A DNA stretch of 27,204 bases, taken from positions 1 to 27,204 of IMG/VR virus record IMGVR_UViG_3300045747_000068; one strand, given 5' to 3'. Under the pieces are notes generated by a model. That model was not told the DNA's origin, did not search any database, and worked only from the letters and a program-made list of their open reading frames with translations. The translations under genes were made by a program, and so were the position numbers. The DNA comes from a virus. This document shows, in pieces, positions 21,402 to 27,204 of the stretch (position 1 is its first letter; every line of letters begins with the position of its first letter).

Positions 21402-22219
21402 GGGGTATAGCGTGCTTTTGGCTTGCCTCCATAGTATTTAGTGCGAACGTACTTGCTAAACTCGCACATGACGTTCTGGGTGTTCTGGGCACAAAGCATC
21501 ATACCCGTTTCGGCATAGATTATCTTGCGCACCTCGTTCACTTCCTTGCGGAATTGGGTCTCACCGATAGCCTTCTGAGGTCTGTCGTACAGGTAGTTAA
21601 GCCCAGCGGTAGAGCCTGGCCCTACCCCGCACCATGTATCCCAATCAGGGGCGAACTGTAGGGGCATGTCCAACATCTTGAGGTCTGCGATTATCTGACC
21701 CCGCAGGAACGTACCAATGCCTGGTACAACTAGCTTCTTGTCGGCGCTCTCCAGGGTATCCCTTTTGTTAATGGGGTTAGCTACCAGTTGGTCGTATAGC
21801 TTGCTTAGTACGCGGGCAATAATCACCTCTTTGGCCTCGCCACCTGCTGAGTAGCCACCCGTTATCATGTAGGCGCTGGTCCACACTTTTGCCCCAGTAG
21901 TCTTGCGTTTAGCAATAGCTTCAATGAAGCTATACGGAGCCCACTCTACTGGGAACCCAATGTCGGCCAGGGTTTCCGGCAAGTTGACCATACGAGCCAA
22001 CGCAGTAGCGAATACCAGATTGTCGTGCCCGATACCCTTAGCCAAGAAGTGTCGGTGAATCCAACGGGTCACCTTGTCGTCTTCACGACGCACGTTACAA
22101 AACCTGTACTCATTTAGAATGACGTCTCCAGTGTAGGGTCGCACTTCACCAGCCTCTTTGCGAATACGAATGTACTCGCGTTCGAGCACCCAATGTTTGA
22201 GGTCGGGTAGGTGTTTCAT
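21392..22219 (-). CDS. HMUDK_hel-like DNA base hypermodification protein (275 aa)
   Basis: Matches the helical-domain family first named alpha-glutamyl/putrescinyl thymine pyrophosphorylase and later 5-hmdU DNA kinase helical domain. The signature YRFCNVRREDDKVTRW (38-53) is characteristic. It is followed by ALARMVNLPETLADIG, a KVWTSAYMITGG segment, a helix-hairpin-helix-like VPGIGTFLRGQIIADL (165-180) with a glycosylase-type fold flavour, and WCGVGPGSTAGLNYL. The protein should bind DNA and present 5-hmdU for chemistry. It starts with an ATGA overlap after the inserted two-gene cassette. In other phages a P-loop kinase is associated; here it is the separate gene at 23144-23710. Confidence 0.8.
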   Translation of the reverse strand: MKHLPDLKHWVLEREYIRIRKEAGEVRPYTGDVILNEYRFCNVRREDDKVTRWIHRHFLAKGIGHDNLVFATALARMVNLPETLADIGFPVEWAPYSFIEAIAKRKTTGAKVWTSAYMITGGYSAGGEAKEVIIARVLSKLYDQLVANPINKRDTLESADKKLVVPGIGTFLRGQIIADLKMLDMPLQFAPDWDTWCGVGPGSTAGLNYLYDRPQKAIGETQFRKEVNEVRKIIYAETGMMLCAQNTQNVMCEFSKYVRTKYYGGKPKARYTPAP

Positions 22220-22231
22220 TTAATAGCCCCA
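22211..22231. repeat. Imperfect direct repeat, left copy (partner at 23139-23160)
   Basis: GTGTTTCATTTAATAGCCCCA here matches GTGTATCATTTGAGTAGCCCCA at 23139-23160 at 19 of 22 positions with one gap. The two copies flank exactly the 67- and 243-residue genes. In both, the match covers the stop codon of one gene and the ATG of the next. This fits insertion of the cassette by recombination at short homology, or a duplication created on insertion. Confidence 0.7.
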
Positions 22232-22419
22232 CAAAAAATCAATAGGGCTATCATTGTTGACAGCCAAGTAATCGTTGCTCGCGCAGCATTCATGTCTGCT
22301 GTTCCTTCTGGAAGAAATCCTCTACCAACGAACGCATACGTAGTCAGGTTTGCAACCATTACTAGGGCTGGGATAGCCGCAATGAGCGCGAGGGCTGCAA
22401 ATATGTATTGCCTTTTCAT
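22216..22419 (-). CDS. Small membrane protein in the inserted cassette (67 aa)
   Basis: Start ATG 22419 (MKRQYIFAALALIAAIPAL) overlaps the stop of the preceding gene by four bases; a longer upstream frame would add an implausible Arg/Trp-rich piece. Two membrane segments are predicted: residues about 5-25 and 45-63 (ARATITWLSTMIALLIF, ending CGAIK). Between them lies a Gly/Asp loop. There is no known family. Small two-segment proteins in early phage regions are sometimes exclusion or holin-like proteins, but nothing specific supports that. It belongs to the cassette flanked by the direct repeats. Confidence 0.6.
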   Translation of the reverse strand: MKRQYIFAALALIAAIPALVMVANLTTYAFVGRGFLPEGTADMNAARATITWLSTMIALLIFCGAIK

Positions 22420-23147
22420 TTCAAACCCCCAATCCCGTGCGCGGCTTCTGCAAATTCGACGCCAGCCGTAAAACTCCATGCCGATGAAACAAAAGCATAT
22501 TTAAGGTCATGCTCTAAATACCCTTCTTTTATCTGCTCATTCGTCAGCGGCTTGGGCGCTCCTTGTGGTGCTGCGTAGAGTGGCATCGCTGTGCTTCCGA
22601 AAAATGTCACTGGCTTCTGTATTGACAGCCCTATAAACTGCTTGTGACCATCAAGCCTGTCGTAGCCGCCTTCGCCAACAACTGCCCACGCCACAGGCTC
22701 TTGCTCCCCCTTTGGTGCTGCTTTTAGCTTGTTCGCAAAGTCACGAACTTCTTGCGGGCAGTTAGCAAGCCACTCATCGCTAGTTGCAGGCTCTTGCTCC
22801 TGTACTGGCTGAGCGGCCTGTGGTGCTGTCATGGCATCCTGCAACTCATTAGATGCATCCATGTACTCACCTATCTTTGAGCCTGCTTCCATTCCTTCTG
22901 AGTAGCCAGCCTCCCAAGCATCCCATCCTTCACAGTCGCACACATAATGATCTGCTGCGTGGCTACTGTTTCGGTTAAACCCATGTGGAGCTTTTGCGTG
23001 GGGGTTGCACTTTGGTTCTGATTGCTGCGCGAGTGCTTCCGTCAGTGCTGCGTAGAGTTCTTTTCTAGCATTTCTGTTTGTCTCAAAAGGCCATTGCTGT
23101 GCATACGCATCAGCCAGCGCCATCAGCGTCTCTACTGTGTGTATCAT
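22416..23147 (-). CDS. Mosaic phage hypothetical protein, beta-proteobacterial type (243 aa)
   Basis: A loosely organised protein. An N-terminal helix (MIHTVETLMALADAY) is followed by a Cys/His-rich segment (CDCEGWDAWEAGYSEG), a Gln/Pro/Glu-rich linker, EPVAWAVVGEGGYD, TAMPLYAAPQG and a C-terminal LTNEQIKEG...EFAEAAHGIG block. I have seen this mix of modules (EPVAW, PLYAAPQ, EFARAAHGI-like ends) in hypothetical proteins of phages and prophages of Burkholderiales, which is the main clue to host. Function unknown. DNA style differs from the surrounding genes, supporting recent acquisition. Its ATG overlaps the kinase stop by four bases. Confidence 0.7.
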   Translation of the reverse strand: MIHTVETLMALADAYAQQWPFETNRNARKELYAALTEALAQQSEPKCNPHAKAPHGFNRNSSHAADHYVCDCEGWDAWEAGYSEGMEAGSKIGEYMDASNELQDAMTAPQAAQPVQEQEPATSDEWLANCPQEVRDFANKLKAAPKGEQEPVAWAVVGEGGYDRLDGHKQFIGLSIQKPVTFFGSTAMPLYAAPQGAPKPLTNEQIKEGYLEHDLKYAFVSSAWSFTAGVEFAEAAHGIGGLK

Positions 23148-23160
23148 TTGAGTAGCCCCA
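23139..23160. repeat. Imperfect direct repeat, right copy (partner at 22211-22231)
   Basis: This copy spans the end of the kinase gene and the ATG of the 243-residue gene. Removing the cassette between the copies would join the kinase stop directly to the ATG of the HMUDK_hel-like gene in the same ATGA overlap arrangement used throughout this operon. Confidence 0.7.
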
Positions 23161-23710
23161 GTAATTGAGGTAGCATTGGTTGGTCGTGATGAAGTACCGC
23201 AACCTTGTGAGGGGTACTATTCAATAACCGTAGACGCAGACGCTCAATGGTATCGTACTTATCGCGGGTCAACTGTGGGTTGAACTTATTGGTACTACCA
23301 TTGGCCTCACGTCGGGCTACGACACGTTCCAGGCAAAGCTCTATGGGGGTATCCAGGAACACGTAGATGTACTCGTCGCCATACTGTAGAGAGTCCGTAC
23401 CCATGGCCCCGTAGTAGGTGGACTGCAACAATCCTTCGTGGACCACATGACCCAATTGGAAGTACTTGTGTACCAGTGACATAGCCTCCTTGGCCGAGGA
23501 TACGGTGTCCATACCCCCGCAGTTGTTATCGTAGGAACCCAGTACAAAGATGGGTAGCTCGATGTCTGGACGCGTCAGCGAGTACCCTTCAGTCTTGAGA
23601 GCTGTACCTTTTACAGATACCACCTTATTTACTTGCGACGCTTTCATCAACTCACGGACAGCGGTTGTTTTACCTGCGCCCGAGCATCCGTGTATTTTCA
23701 GAATTGCCAT
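23144..23710 (-). CDS. P-loop kinase, candidate 5-hmdU DNA kinase (188 aa)
   Basis: A clear Walker A motif, GCSGAGKTT (8-16), opens the protein. VKGTALKTEGYSL and IFVLGSYDNNCGGMDTV follow, then the acceptor-side VVHEGLLQSTYYG, a Walker B-like YIYVFLDTP and a lid CLERVVARRE. This fits the deoxynucleoside or DNA-base kinase branch, including the 5-hydroxymethyldeoxyuridine DNA kinases of hypermodified phages. The LGSYDNNCGG element is the part I most associate with that group. The gene is coupled to the preceding 124-residue gene (13-base overlap). It would phosphorylate the hydroxymethyl group of the base in DNA. A free-nucleotide kinase is the alternative. Confidence 0.75.
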   Translation of the reverse strand: MAILKIHGCSGAGKTTAVRELMKASQVNKVVSVKGTALKTEGYSLTRPDIELPIFVLGSYDNNCGGMDTVSSAKEAMSLVHKYFQLGHVVHEGLLQSTYYGAMGTDSLQYGDEYIYVFLDTPIELCLERVVARREANGSTNKFNPQLTRDKYDTIERLRLRLLNSTPHKVAVLHHDQPMLPQLLGLLK

Positions 23711-24072
23711 ACAGTTGCCTTTGGTTTATCCGTCAACCCGACGGCAGGGAGTGGGGGAAGTGACCCCAATTCTTCCATGATATTACTGCTGCTGTGCTTG
23801 TAGGGATGTAGGGCTACGTCCCCAAACTTGGCTTGGTACTCGTCTAGGATGTCCATGCCGTAGTTCCAAAGCAGCTCGTAGTTGTCAACCGATTCGTTGG
23901 CCCAAGCTACCCAGACGTTGCTGAGAGGCAAGGTGTCTATACGACGCTTAATGGGATGCTTCTTCTGTAGGCGCCAAACGCTGTACAGAATTTGGGAGAT
24001 ACGGATGGGGTATACCATGATCTCTTTGTCAGACAACCCTTCGGTTGTCTCGTCATCAGTTATGTGTATCAT
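23698..24072 (-). CDS. Conserved early phage protein (124 aa)
   Basis: ATG 24072 (MIHITDDETTEGL) is chosen for its AAGGA site and the ATGA overlap with the preceding gene. Residues about 50-80 contain SNVWVAWANESVDNYELLW and a helix ending DEYQAKFGD. A related pattern (HPxxxWxxESxxNYxWL, then EYxxRYG) occurs in a phage and archaeal family of unknown function, sometimes labelled as a pyrimidine-dimer glycosylase on weak grounds. Here the resemblance is partial. A DNA- or base-related job would suit its place just ahead of the kinase, but I do not claim it. Confidence 0.65.
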   Translation of the reverse strand: MIHITDDETTEGLSDKEIMVYPIRISQILYSVWRLQKKHPIKRRIDTLPLSNVWVAWANESVDNYELLWNYGMDILDEYQAKFGDVALHPYKHSSSNIMEELGSLPPLPAVGLTDKPKATVWQF

Positions 24073-24239
24073 TTGGTATCCTTCAAGGCTTCTGAGATTC
24101 GTTCTTCCAAATCTCCTGCACATTCCCGTTCCCAAGCATCCCCATAACCGCAATAGTCAAGATGGTCAGACGCGGCCTGCAGTACTTCGCGTAGTTGGGC
24201 AACCTGCTTTTGTAGCTTAACCAGTTCTTCTGTAATCAT
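24069..24239 (-). CDS. Small coiled-coil protein (56 aa)
   Basis: Start ATG 24239 (MITEELVKLQKQVAQLREVL) lies in an ATGA overlap with the upstream stop and has GGGAGG at four bases. The first 30 residues form a heptad-type helix. A CGYGDAWERECAGDL segment and a charged helix follow. No family is recognised; it is similar in size to many early phage accessory proteins. Confidence 0.55.
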   Translation of the reverse strand: MITEELVKLQKQVAQLREVLQAASDHLDYCGYGDAWERECAGDLEERISEALKDTK

Positions 24240-24445
24240 CTTGCCTCCCAAAGGGTGAAGGGTTTGATGACGTACTCGCTGGGTTCATAAGCGTCCAGAG
24301 AGTGTTGAGCGTAGATGAGACCGTAGCAAGTACCGCCCCAAGAGTTGGTGTACTGAACGATTTTACGCACTTGAGGGTCACCCTGGTAGTGACCACCTGC
24401 GTCGATGATTTCATCCACTATGGCTCTGTCGTTGATGGTGGGCAT
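24236..24445 (-). CDS. Small hypothetical protein (69 aa)
   Basis: A soluble 69-residue protein beginning MPTINDRAIVDEIIDAGGHY and containing QYTNSWGGTCYGLIYAQH and the end YVIKPFTLWEAR. I have an impression of similar short phage proteins with NSWGGTCYG-type text but know no function. It has the strong GGAG site expected of the first gene of a transcript and lies 21 bases downstream of a candidate promoter. Confidence 0.6.
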   Translation of the reverse strand: MPTINDRAIVDEIIDAGGHYQGDPQVRKIVQYTNSWGGTCYGLIYAQHSLDAYEPSEYVIKPFTLWEAR

Positions 24446-24470
24446 TTTAGCTCCTTCGTTGAAAGATTCT

Positions 24471-24498
24471 ATTTTACCGCTAAATCGGTGTGGGTAAA
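24471..24498 (-). promoter_or_regulatory. Candidate promoter upstream of the kinase and modification genes
   Basis: In the 56-base gap after the helicase gene, the - strand carries TTTACC (24493-24498), a 16-base spacer and TAAAAT (24471-24476), then AGAATC. This is the best two-box promoter match of the - strand region. It would drive the 69-, 56- and 124-residue genes and the kinase onwards. The TAAAATAGA text echoes the other two early elements. Confidence 0.45.
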
Positions 24499-24501
24499 TA
24501 A

Positions 24502-25911
24502 TTATCGTATGGCACTTTTGGCGTAATCAATGAGAGCTTGATCAACGCGAGACTGGGTTACATCCTTCTTTGTAATGGCTTCCAGCACCTTGTCGTCCAT
24601 CGTGTCGTCGGCCAGCAATACGTGGTTCTTCACCACTGGGGAATCTTGACCTTGACGCCAGACCCGAGCGATAGCTTGTAGCCATAACTCCAAATCCTGA
24701 CTGAGCCCGAACCAGCAAATGTCCGAGCACGCACCTTGTAGATTGAGACCATGTCCTGCTGACCGCGGGTGGCCGATTAACAACGGTATCTTACCAGCGT
24801 TGAAGTCAGCCACTACCTGGGCCGTATTCTTACACCCAGTAATGTTGATGGCGTTCGGGAAACGCTTCAGTATGCGAGCACCGTCAGCAATGAACTCGTA
24901 CATGAGAAGCAAGGGGCGACCTTGTAGCTCTTCAATGAGCTCGGCTAGAGCGTCCAACTTCTCATCGTGAATGGGTAGGTACTCGCCACGCTCTTCTTGG
25001 GAGTATATGAATCCATTGGAGATTTGACGGCATTTGACCCCAACCGATGCCTTGTTAAACGCTGGTATGGTCTCGTCCAATACCTTGATGAGGTAGTCGC
25101 GCTCAAAGGTCTTGTACTGCTTGAGTACCGCAGGGGGTAGCGTCACACGAATGGTGTTGTGGATCAGCTCCGGCATAGTCAGTTTGTCCTTCGCCCGCAT
25201 ACGGAGCAGCATGTGCTGTACCCTAGCCATGATTTGTTCTTCAGCGTTGACGTTCATTTCGTACACGTACTGGATGTACGGGTGTGGATGCATGAACATC
25301 TGACGGAAGTGGGTGATATATTCACCCAAAGCCTTACCATCGTCAAGGAAGTAGCACTGACCGAACAGTTGGTGTAGACCGTTCGGGGCTGGCGTACCTG
25401 TAGCAATATTGCGGTACTTGATTTGGGGCAGCAACGGCTTCAGCATCTTGAAGCGCTGAGTAGTGATATCGGCAAATCGTGTGGACTCATCCGACAAGAT
25501 GAGGTCGAACCCCCACTTGTTACTCAACTGACCCGAGCGCATACCGACCACCTTACCAGGGTTGGTCACCTTGTACAAACTCTCTGGATTGATGACGTAG
25601 ACGTCAAACTTGGCCTTGAGCAACTCTTCACGCTGCTCGTCTGTCTTCTGGCATAGGTCGCAGACCCTCAGGTGATTGAAGTCTTTCCACTTCTGAGCCT
25701 CAAACGGCCAGACCGTCTGGGCTACCCGTAGTGGGGCCACCACTAGGGCGCGTCGGATGTCTTTGCGATCCAGCAGTACGGATATGAGGGCCAAGAATGT
25801 TGAGGTCTTGCCCAATCCTGGGTCCAGTAGTAACCCTGAGTTGGTACGTCCAAGGGCGAACGCAAGGGATTCCTCTTGGTAGTCCCTGGGTATCCAGCTA
25901 ATAGGTAGCAT
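24502..25911 (-). CDS. SNF2-type superfamily 2 helicase (469 aa)
   Basis: Residues 30-37 give Walker A (DPGLGKTS), 141-144 a DExx-type motif II that reads DEST, 171-177 motif III (TGTPAPN), and about 412-422 motif VI (QAIARVWRQGQ). Together with the GHPRSAGHGLNLQ segment of motif V these mark the SNF2/Rad54 branch used by many phages. The start is ATG 25911 (MLPISWIPRDYQ), with GGAG upstream and a 14-base overlap; the longer frame to 26082 overlaps the preceding gene and is not supported. Its role is probably DNA remodelling or branch migration in replication and recombination, alongside the VRR-NUC nuclease. Confidence 0.88.
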   Translation of the reverse strand: MLPISWIPRDYQEESLAFALGRTNSGLLLDPGLGKTSTFLALISVLLDRKDIRRALVVAPLRVAQTVWPFEAQKWKDFNHLRVCDLCQKTDEQREELLKAKFDVYVINPESLYKVTNPGKVVGMRSGQLSNKWGFDLILSDESTRFADITTQRFKMLKPLLPQIKYRNIATGTPAPNGLHQLFGQCYFLDDGKALGEYITHFRQMFMHPHPYIQYVYEMNVNAEEQIMARVQHMLLRMRAKDKLTMPELIHNTIRVTLPPAVLKQYKTFERDYLIKVLDETIPAFNKASVGVKCRQISNGFIYSQEERGEYLPIHDEKLDALAELIEELQGRPLLLMYEFIADGARILKRFPNAINITGCKNTAQVVADFNAGKIPLLIGHPRSAGHGLNLQGACSDICWFGLSQDLELWLQAIARVWRQGQDSPVVKNHVLLADDTMDDKVLEAITKKDVTQSRVDQALIDYAKSAIR

Positions 25912-26668
25912 AGAAGCTCCAATCTTGTTTGCGGGGTAGGTATACAATCTCGCTACGGTCTTTAAGCTGCTCGTGACGCAGGTCAATATCTTCACCGAAT
26001 TTGTATGTACCCTTCTCCAGCCCCCGAATGGCGCACATGATAGTCTCAGCCTCGGGTATACCGCAGGCCCGTCCTGGAGCACCTGGGGCTGGTAGGTCGC
26101 GTATCCACTCAGATATGTCGGCTAGTATGGTTGTAAGGCTGGATTCTGGATAGACAGCTTTGGCGCACTTGCGGGGAGACTCAGGCAGCAAAGTCGTAGC
26201 CACAGGCATTGATAGACTGACAGGCCAGCCCATAGTACGGTCAAAGATGTCCATAGATTTCCACTTGAAGTAGTCACCTATCTGGCAACCCTCAAAGTAG
26301 TCGTCAATGTTGTAGTACAAGTCTGAGTAGTTCGACTTGTACATGGTAGCCCAGACTTGGCTGGGAGTACCCTTGTCGCTCAAGCGATTGATGGCGTCGA
26401 ATCCCTTGACCCCTCTGAAGTATCGGCGCTCAGACCCACGTACAGCTGTTGGGTATACCCCCCGTACATACGACCAGAAGTTGTCGGCGTTAGCAGCCAA
26501 TAATGCCCCGCGTGCGTCGTAGAACATGAATAGGTACAAGGTATACTTGTCGGCCCACTCGTCTCCCATAGCCCCCCGCATAGCGTACATGAAGTCGTAC
26601 ATGGGGTCCAACTCTTTGGTTGTGACTAGGTCACGTGCGAACTGACGGTATTTAGTTGATATCGACAC
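25898..26668 (-). CDS. ADDT-like amino acid:DNA transferase of thymine hypermodification (256 aa)
   Basis: The protein has the layout of the amino acid:DNA transferase family (formerly aGPT-Pplase2): an N-terminal DPMYDFMYAMR, then ADKYTLYLFMFYDARGA, RRYFRGVKGFDAI, GDYFKWKSMDIFDRTMG (131-147) and IPEAETIMCAIRGLEKG with GEDIDLRHEQL (204-234). The family is thought to attach an amino acid to phosphorylated 5-hmdU in DNA. GTG 26668 is chosen as start because GGAG lies five bases upstream; an upstream TTG (26707) would add 13 residues. It overlaps the VRR-NUC gene by 17 bases and the helicase by 14. It separates two DNA-processing enzymes. Confidence 0.75.
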   Translation of the reverse strand: MSISTKYRQFARDLVTTKELDPMYDFMYAMRGAMGDEWADKYTLYLFMFYDARGALLAANADNFWSYVRGVYPTAVRGSERRYFRGVKGFDAINRLSDKGTPSQVWATMYKSNYSDLYYNIDDYFEGCQIGDYFKWKSMDIFDRTMGWPVSLSMPVATTLLPESPRKCAKAVYPESSLTTILADISEWIRDLPAPGAPGRACGIPEAETIMCAIRGLEKGTYKFGEDIDLRHEQLKDRSEIVYLPRKQDWSFYATY

Positions 26669-26948
26669 TTTCTCTCCAATCTTCAATAATGTTAACGCAA
26701 TCTTCAAAGTTGTCTGCGTATTTGGCTACAAATCCCTTTTGGACAAGGGAGTCAAGAATCCATTGTTGTAACGGCTCGGGTTTCTCACCCAACCGCTTGA
26801 GCTCTAAGAACATTACCCTGCCTTTGTAAAGCAGAGTACGGTCAGGCCAACCTGATTCGCTGGCTTTCACGAGCTTCTCGCACAAGATTCCCTGTTCTTT
26901 GCAGAACCGGATTAGCTTGTACTCAATCCTTGACTCTAGTATAGACAC
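26652..26948 (-). CDS. VRR-NUC domain nuclease (98 aa)
   Basis: Matches the VRR-NUC (PD-(D/E)XK) pattern: an N-terminal ESRIEYKLIRFCKEQG, WPDRTLLY (Asp36 in the PD motif), MFLELKRLG (Glu49 and Lys51) and a closing PLQQWILDSL helix. GTG 26948 is the likely start, with AAGGG upstream, overlapping the previous stop; a TTG at 26987 is an alternative. Stand-alone VRR-NUC proteins of this size are found in phages next to SNF2 helicases and are presumed structure-specific or junction nucleases. Catalytic residues appear intact. Confidence 0.85.
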   Translation of the reverse strand: MSILESRIEYKLIRFCKEQGILCEKLVKASESGWPDRTLLYKGRVMFLELKRLGEKPEPLQQWILDSLVQKGFVAKYADNFEDCVNIIEDWRESVDIN

Positions 26949-27204
26949 GGTCCACCCTTCGCTTTCTTGTAGTCGCACCAACGACAAGCGTTACCTGGGC
27001 ACGGCTCGTAGTCTGTAGCGGACATCATCTTGACGGCTATCGGCTCCCACTTCTCAATGGTCTTGGGTAGCATAGCAGGTATGAGGCTACCGTCCATGCC
27101 CTCGTGTCCTGAGTCTAGGTACACTGCGGAAGTCTCGACACGCTTGACCTCTGGGTAGTGCTTCAGACCCATGATGCCGTACAGCTCCAACTGGTCTCGG
27201 TGGG
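26936..27204 (-). CDS. PD-(D/E)XK (Cas4/RecB-like) nuclease, C-terminal part
   Basis: The frame is open at the right edge, so the N-terminal part lies outside the window. The visible 89 residues contain the family helix RDQLELYGIMGL, a strand-like VYLDSG segment, and a C-terminal CPGNACRWCDYKK...GGPCLY with four cysteines, as in Cas4/RecB-type exonucleases, in which such cysteines can hold a metal cluster. Catalytic Asp/Glu residues would be upstream. Its stop lies within the start region of the VRR-NUC gene, so they are co-transcribed. Likely role: exonuclease in phage recombination. Confidence 0.7.
   Translation of the reverse strand, partial: HRDQLELYGIMGLKHYPEVKRVETSAVYLDSGHEGMDGSLIPAMLPKTIEKWEPIAVKMMSATDYEPCPGNACRWCDYKKAKGGPCLY

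Noticed and set aside
21307-21492. Short - strand ORF across the end of the HMUDK_hel-like gene and the spacer
   Set aside because: It overlaps the end of a well-supported gene in another frame, contains the hairpin, and shows no motif or ribosome site.
25912-26082. N-terminal extension of the SNF2 helicase
   Set aside because: The added text is Arg/Cys-rich and unlike helicases, and it is the alternate frame of the upstream gene; ATG 25911 has GGAG.
1-27204. Diversity-generating retroelement acting on the tail fibre genes
   Set aside because: No reverse transcriptase gene, template repeat or adenine-biased variable repeat was seen in the window.
1-27204. tRNA genes, integrase and attachment sites
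   Set aside because: No cloverleaf-like GTTC-containing intergenic stretch or recombinase motif was noticed; gaps are too short for most such elements. A tRNA search program was not available.

Overview
The window is part of the genome of a tailed double-stranded DNA phage, most likely a short-tailed (podovirus-like) virus. The evidence is a scaffold and HK97-type capsid pair, a gp4-like adaptor, a large tail hub, three ejection-type proteins, tail fibre genes and lysis-type membrane genes packed head to tail, facing a compact early/replication operon on the other strand. No integrase, repressor, attachment site, tRNA, rRNA, CRISPR array or insertion sequence was seen, so a lytic lifestyle is favoured. 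A Gram-negative host, perhaps in the Burkholderiales, is suggested by the style of the 243-residue mosaic protein at 22416-23147; this is inference only.

Layout. Positions 1-17491 (+ strand) hold the late region: the end of a virion gene, two decoration or tail-like proteins (one built from seven beta-type repeats), a small head protein, scaffold, a possible 53-codon ORF, major capsid protein, a small protein bracketed by two UUCG hairpins, head completion and adaptor proteins, tail hub, an inserted GNAT-like gene, three ejection proteins, a tail fibre block of four genes with paralogous distal modules, and a lysis block (two holin-like proteins, a DUF5675-type protein with an embedded membrane ORF, an accessory membrane protein). 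Positions 17481-27204 (- strand, transcribed leftward) hold the early region. The two arrays meet tail to tail with an 11-base overlap and no visible terminator. Genes are so tightly packed (many ATGA stop/start overlaps) that no gene-free stretch reaches 300 bases. The longest are 3984-4147, filled by the small ORF, and 21272-21391, which holds repeats and a hairpin.

The most interesting content is the - strand operon. In transcription order it encodes a PD-(D/E)XK nuclease (partial), a VRR-NUC nuclease, an ADDT-like amino acid:DNA transferase, an SNF2 helicase, three small proteins, a P-loop kinase, two inserted genes, an HMUDK_hel-like protein, a SAM-methyltransferase-like protein, a small conserved protein, a thymidylate synthase-family enzyme, an HD nucleotidase and a DUF3310 protein. 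Taken together this looks like a pathway for thymidine hypermodification: the synthase would make 5-hydroxymethyl-dUMP, the HD enzyme would shape the dNMP pool, and after replication the kinase plus helical protein would phosphorylate 5-hmdU in DNA so that the transferase can attach an amino acid. The kinase and helical domain are separate genes, split by a two-gene cassette flanked by an imperfect direct repeat, and the methyltransferase-like protein could be an undescribed tailoring enzyme. All functional calls come from motif recognition by eye; no database search was run.
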